Below, piece by piece: positions 58,641-64,000 of a stretch of DNA of 64,000 bases (positions are counted from its first letter, which is position 1; each line of letters opens with the position of its first letter). The position numbers and the translations under genes are program-made. The notes under the pieces were generated by a model. That model saw nothing but the letters and a program-made list of their open reading frames with translations, did not search any database and was not told the origin of the DNA. Source of the stretch: Nymphaea colorata (taxonomy: Eukaryota; Streptophyta; Magnoliopsida; Nymphaeales; Nymphaeaceae); NCBI RefSeq assembly GCF_008831285.2, contig NC_045143.1, positions 7,883,503-7,947,502 on the forward strand, read 5' to 3'.

Positions 58641-60283
58641 GAGTCACTTTTTCAAAACTAATAAAGAACGATTCCTTTTGTACATTAGCGTAATCAATAG
58701 CAAGAAAGGGGGAAAAGGGGGAGGGGATGTTTATCACGATTTCTTTTGCTCATAAAGGTAGAGCGTGAATGATTTAATGTAATTTGCAAGGAGCCGGCTT
58801 ACATACCATCTATTTACATAAATCCACCAAATGTTTCTATAATTGTGATTCCATTGCCGGACGCCCTCGTCGGCTCCCAGTGTTTTCGCTAATTCAACTT
58901 CCAAACTTACTTTTATAATACTGCTCTGATGCATCTATAATACACATTTCGAAAACACATACTTTTATTTCAAGAAACATTGGATAACCATGTCTAGTAC
59001 TGCTTGATTGTTGAATCGAAGAAACATATTTACATTCACTTCACAACAACATGATGTGCTTGAAACATATATTTTTAAAACACGTGTTCGAAGAAAGCGA
59101 ATGTTCTTCGTACAAGCTACTTAGTTCTATACGCCTCCTACTCATACCGAGAAACTACCCTTGAAGGGCTTAGCATAACTGACCAGTTTGAGTGTCGTGT
59201 TGAAGATGCGCTCTTAATCTGATTCCCATGGGTAGTATACGTCTATACTGCAAACTGTGACATATGTGACACTCAAGTTGAAAGGTATAATCATATATTC
59301 AACTGCCTAGATTCTGAAGCAGCCCTGAACCCTAAAAGTGGAGCGACGAATTGTAGCTTTGCACAAACCACCCACAACAAGAAACTTCAAAATGTGTGAC
59401 TCACTCTCAAAATTAAATCCAAAAGTTTGGACTTAATAAAAATTTATAGGAAGAAAGATTATTGTTCTCATAGACTACTTCGTAATTTTATATTTGGGCG
59501 TCATCAAAGTTTTCTTTGCATCATTTCAGCATTAATTTGCTTTGTAGCATGGCACAAATTATTTCAGTGGCACTAATTTTGGAAAAAGAGAAGAAGAGGG
59601 GGCCTTTTGTAGCATCTGTTCTTTATAAAACAGATGGATGTGAACTCTTAAGCTTGCACTTGATCAGAAAAGCAACACTTGTCTGCTGAGGATCTAAAAG
59701 AGGTGGTAGTTGGAGGTCACTTCAAGGAACATTCATCAACCTCTACATTGCTGTCACTTCAAATAAATATAACAGTGACCTTCACCTTGATGTAATAGGA
59801 ATGACACCAGCTTTGAACAAGATATGGTCACTAGGAATAGTTCTTATACTCAATGACTGAAAAGCATGATATTCTTGATAAAGTGAAAGCTCTTCTTTGT
59901 GTGCTTTTTTTTTTCCCTTTTATAATAGCATTTGTGTAAAAATGGATGTGCTATATGAAAAAGAACATTTTCATTAACAAGTCTTTGTTCCTGGGAGAAA
60001 ATAATTATATTTACTTAACAATATGGAAGATTTTTTTTTCTTGTTGGAAAACTTTTTATGGCAACATATATTGATTTTTTTAAATTTCATGTCCCATCGA
60101 GCTCCTTTGATAATTCTTAATTAACTTCTTCGATTTCCCTCAAGAACTTGGTGCAAATTATCAAGTTTCAATTTTCAATTGTCTTTTATTGTCTCCAAAC
60201 ACATAATTCACGAGATATATAATATGCATTAATAATAGAACTTTCCAACAATTGGTGGCTACAAACAAGGGAAGCTCTTCGAA

Positions 60284-60480
60284 TTAGTTACTTATGAGAA
60301 AGCCGATAAAATAGGAGTTTATAGCAAAATTTGAGGACAAAAAGTTTTTCAAGTACAAGAACAAACCGCAAAAGCAAAAATAAAACACGAAATATACAAG
60401 ACAACCGCATAATAAAACAAAATAAGTGAAGTTGAGAGAGAGTGGATAGATGGAGCGGAGCACAGTCACCCAACTACAGA
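60284..60480 (-). repeat. Dispersed repeat, copy B (inverted partner of 35155-35345)
   Basis: Reverse complement of this stretch matches the first copy over most of its length, including tttgcggttt(g/a)ttcttgta and ttttatcggctttc. Confidence 0.75.
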
Positions 60481-61039
60481 CTCATGAGAAAGGCTATTTA
60501 ATTACCTATTAAAAAAATTAAAAGCCTTGTGGGCATGCAATAGCTTAAGAGAGCAAATCCCAACTTTCAGAGATATTGGCATCACAATAAAAAAATATAA
60601 TATATATTTAGATAAGCATTAAGCTGTTGGGAAATGGAAATAAATTAATTAGGTGTTGATCTTTATCTGTTGCGCACGTTAGCCCAAGGTCACGTACAAT
60701 AAGCAGCCAACTTTATTCTAAGTATTCATCGATGACGACAAAAATTTCATTAAATATTGTTTAAGTTATTAAATACGTAAAGATAAATGAACTCAAGATG
60801 GGCAGCCGTCGACAAAGATTGAAACCAAAACCAAATCCTTTAATTTCTTGAATAAAATCATGTCCCCACTCAGAGATGCAATATATATGCGTTCGTCACC
60901 AACAAAACAAGGCCATGATGTGTGGTGCATGACCGTAGTATTGCGTATACATACTTTTGCTTTTGAATAATAGTGCAAGATTACAAGAGATCCAAAGAAA
61001 AAATTCACGATGAATAACTGATGTCATCCTTATAAATGG

Positions 61040-61040
<1 letters not shown>

Positions 61041-61136
<96 letters not shown>
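61041..61136. repeat. Compound (TC)n(TA)n microsatellite
   Basis: About 44 bp of TC directly followed by about 50 bp of TA. Confidence 0.95.
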
Positions 61137-61138
<2 letters not shown>

Positions 61139-61562
61139 GGGCACACACACGAAGGACATCCATTTGAAGCCGATGAATGACAGAAAAAAAAAGGAAAAAA
61201 TGGTGTAAAATGATACTAGATGAACTTGGACCACTTAAATTCATCTTAAAAAGCATTTTAACCAAAATATGAACCATCTAATGCGTTTATCAACACTAAT
61301 TTAATATGAATCACGCTTAGTTCAAGTCATTTTTGTTAAAAAAATTGATTTTTATAGTACCAAAATTTTGATGCTATAAGGGCCGTTCAATTTTTTACTA
61401 TTAGAAAACATTATTTAATCAAGAAAACAACTAACTTTATATATATTTCTCTGAAATCACTCTTAAGTTCATATCTATAAGGTTAAATTTCAAAAAAAAA
61501 AGTTAATTTCAATAAATCTGGTTTTTGTTTCTTATCCAAGTGTCTCGTTTTTAGTAACTTTT

Positions 61563-61604
61563 CTTTCTCTCTCTCTCTCTCCATATATATATATATATAT
61601 ATAT
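61563..61604. repeat. Compound (TC)n(TA)n microsatellite, shorter
   Basis: About 18 bp of TC and then about 22 bp of TA. Confidence 0.92.
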
Positions 61605-64000
61605 AAAAGGGAGTACTTGGACCTTTTATTGTTGGTGATGGAGAGGAAAAATCGGTGTGTTCTTTGAGATGACTATTTTTGTGACATCTAGCTATGACAA
61701 GCAGCAGAGAATAGTTTACGTTGAGACAATGCACTAACTCCCAATTAGAGAAGACATTAGTTCTCCAGCTCACACCCGCATAATGTGCCTCTAATTTCTT
61801 ATGCAACATACGTCATGTTCTAATATCCCCAACTTTATTGAGATACATTCCCGTATCTGCGGTCTTATCCAATGACGAGATCATAGGATATAAAGTAGAT
61901 GACTAAGTTATATGATGATGCAACATACAAGATCTTGTGCCACCCTTAGAACTAAAATTACTTATGAATCAAGCTATATGTAGACGTCTATTATGGCTTG
62001 GAGTTGGAGGAAGCCACAAAATGTGCTTGTCACCACAAATAATGTGACAGCTTAAAGCTATTATATCACAAAATTGTTTTTACTCTGTCAGCAATATTGT
62101 GTATATTCGTTTCTTTATAATGCTTCCAAAAGGGTGCCAACTTTATTCCCTTTAAAGAAAGTTATGATCTCATTATATTTATATATATATAAAGATGGGT
62201 TTATGGTTAACGTATGCCTTGATCCTTATCTTCGCTTATTTATTTGTTTAATGGTCGTCCTAATAATCTTTGACCTCCTTTTCGGTGTGTTCTCAAACCC
62301 TTAGAATCAGCACGGGTTTCATCTCTGCTTTTGGCTGCTTTGGTTGTCGATGACGATGCATTCTAAGGCAAGCAAAAAACCTACTTTTGTCTTTTAACGG
62401 TTGCCAACACACACACATGCACACGCTCAGACATTCCCCACACACGCAAGCACAAGCAGAGCCCTTTATTTTAAGTTTTTAAAAAAAAAAGAAAAAGAAA
62501 AAGCAGATTCAACTATAGTGCAGAGATGAATATGAAATCTCAAAATTACACAGTTTCAAGAAACGTGAAAAATTTAATGCTTAAATCCAATTTGGCAACG
62601 ACTTTAAGATTAATGATTTTAAGTTGACTGGACTACGTCAATTTAATCATCATCTTTTTGCATGTTATAAGGGCATTAATGGTGGATGGTGGTTTCAACC
62701 AATTTTCAACTTGTTCATCCGATCTATTGTGATGGACAGCTGAAAAAAACCAAGAAAAAAAAAAGTGCAAACTAATATTAAATGATTGAAATGTCTAAAG
62801 CTTTTTTTTTTCATTGTTTTTCTTTCAATCAACCATTACGATAGATTGGATAGTCCGTGAGTTAGCTGACTCTGGCTATATATATATAAATATATATATA
62901 TATACATATATATATAAAACCAATCCTTGTGAGGTTACTCTAATGAGTATTATATATGCATGTATATATTTTGAAGCAGTAAAGACCTTCATGAAAAGAG
63001 TATGTATATATATATACACACACACAAAAAACAAAACTTTTTTCAAATAAAAATATGTTTTTTACGCGCTAAGAACGTACGCTTATTTCCCTCTAAACAA
63101 GTGACGTATATCACAGTTGCAGGTTTTCACTTAATTTCAATTATTGACAAAATAAATAGAGGGAAATTTTCGATATGGGTTGCTTTTCTACTCTAACTTT
63201 AAAAGGACAACAGTTCACAATTGTCTTAATATGGGTGATACTTTTCATGAAAATGGTCAAATAAGAGCATGCAAAGAAGTTCCTTAGCCAGAAGAAACAA
63301 AACAAAACAAAACAGTATTCTGCAATTTAATTTGTTTGAATATTACCCTCACTCTTTTTTAACAAGAAAGAAGGGCAGGGTCATAATTTATTAAGGATAA
63401 TATTTTAAAAAATGTAGTTAACAATTTCTGTTTATGAAGTTCGAGAGTTGTCATGGTAAGTGATGAAATGGCAGAAAGAGGTCCTTTGCTGGAAGCGAAA
63501 CTTAGGCCCAAAAAAATTTTCCTAAAAAGAAAGCACATTAAATTTGGCATTAGTTATAAAGGTCTGCACGAGAAAAATTGACGGATTTATCTTTTAAATT
63601 CAATATTTATGGTTTTGTCAAGTCAATTTGTCATTGAATTTAGGGGGGAAAAAAAAAACAAGACAAAAGTTGAACAAAATCGATCCATACACAAAATGAC
63701 AATCCTCGCTTCCGACATCATATACCAATGCACTCTAATTAACAACATACGTTGAACTTTGTTTCTTGCATCTACTAACACCCATTCTTTTACACAAAAC
63801 ACGGATATAATGTCATTTCTAGAACCCAGCCGGCCAGTTTATGATAAATAACGAGCGCTGCTGATTTATATATAATTTTGGAGAGCTTCTTCACATTGAT
63901 CATCCTTCGTTCTTCCCTTGTTTTCCAATTTTTCACTTCAATTTGAAACTGATTGATTGGCTTCCACCAGAACTTGCAAAAAAACCTTTGAATAAAGAAC

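Larger units (their letters stand above)
58641..64000. other. AT-rich intergenic DNA
   Basis: No gene recognised on either strand. Contains the repeat copy at 60284-60480, compound microsatellites at 61041-61136 and 61563-61604, TA tracts near 62877-62917, and an aaaac pentanucleotide run at 63297-63314. The right edge of the window may reach a new promoter, but nothing decisive is visible. Confidence 0.6.

Overview
This window is nuclear DNA from a flowering plant. The evidence is an Aux/IAA auxin repressor gene with plant-type introns, a leucine-rich-repeat receptor kinase gene of the subfamily XI type, and plant transposons (PIF/Harbinger, hAT, Ty1/copia, Ty3/gypsy) set in AT-rich DNA full of (TA)n and (GA)n tracts. 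The species cannot be fixed from the sequence. Two protein-coding genes can be modelled with confidence; most of the remainder is decayed mobile DNA or DNA in which I recognise nothing.

Layout. 1-2803: right-hand part of a decayed PIF/Harbinger element on the minus strand, with a Myb/SANT-like segment, the C-terminal half of the transposase and an RNase H1-type hybrid-binding (viroplasmin-like) domain. 2804-6990: a copia RNase H relic, GC-rich hAT-like ends and a clean 195-bp MITE with an 8-bp target duplication. 7005-12325: an internally deleted Ty3/gypsy element with LTRs of about 2 kb. 12326-16767: further transposon scraps and a 472-bp hAT-like MITE. 16768-22544: a receptor-kinase pseudogene on the minus strand, split by about 2.9 kb of mosaic transposon DNA. 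22545-28519: intergenic repeats. 28520-31534: the intact tandem paralogue, a two-exon receptor kinase of 971 residues. 31535-49798: intergenic DNA with a duplicated upstream block, MITEs, microsatellites and a promoter-like stretch near 38.1 kb. 49799-52605: a five-exon Aux/IAA gene on the minus strand (326 residues). 52606-64000: its leader and promoter, then largely featureless AT-rich DNA with microsatellites and one GC-rich block carrying two G-boxes.

How the genes relate. The two receptor kinases are same-strand duplicates whose start codons lie about 9 kb apart, and only the one at 28.5-31.5 kb looks functional. It is most like HSL3-type receptors for secreted peptides. The Aux/IAA gene encodes a nuclear repressor of auxin-responsive transcription with all four domains and a degron. 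Nothing in the sequence links the two genes functionally. I found no convincing new biological system. The points most worth checking are the hybrid-binding domain inside the Harbinger element, the mosaic insertion that split the receptor-kinase pseudogene, the leucine-containing degron of the Aux/IAA protein, and an unplaced 60-bp exon-like segment at 21750-21809.
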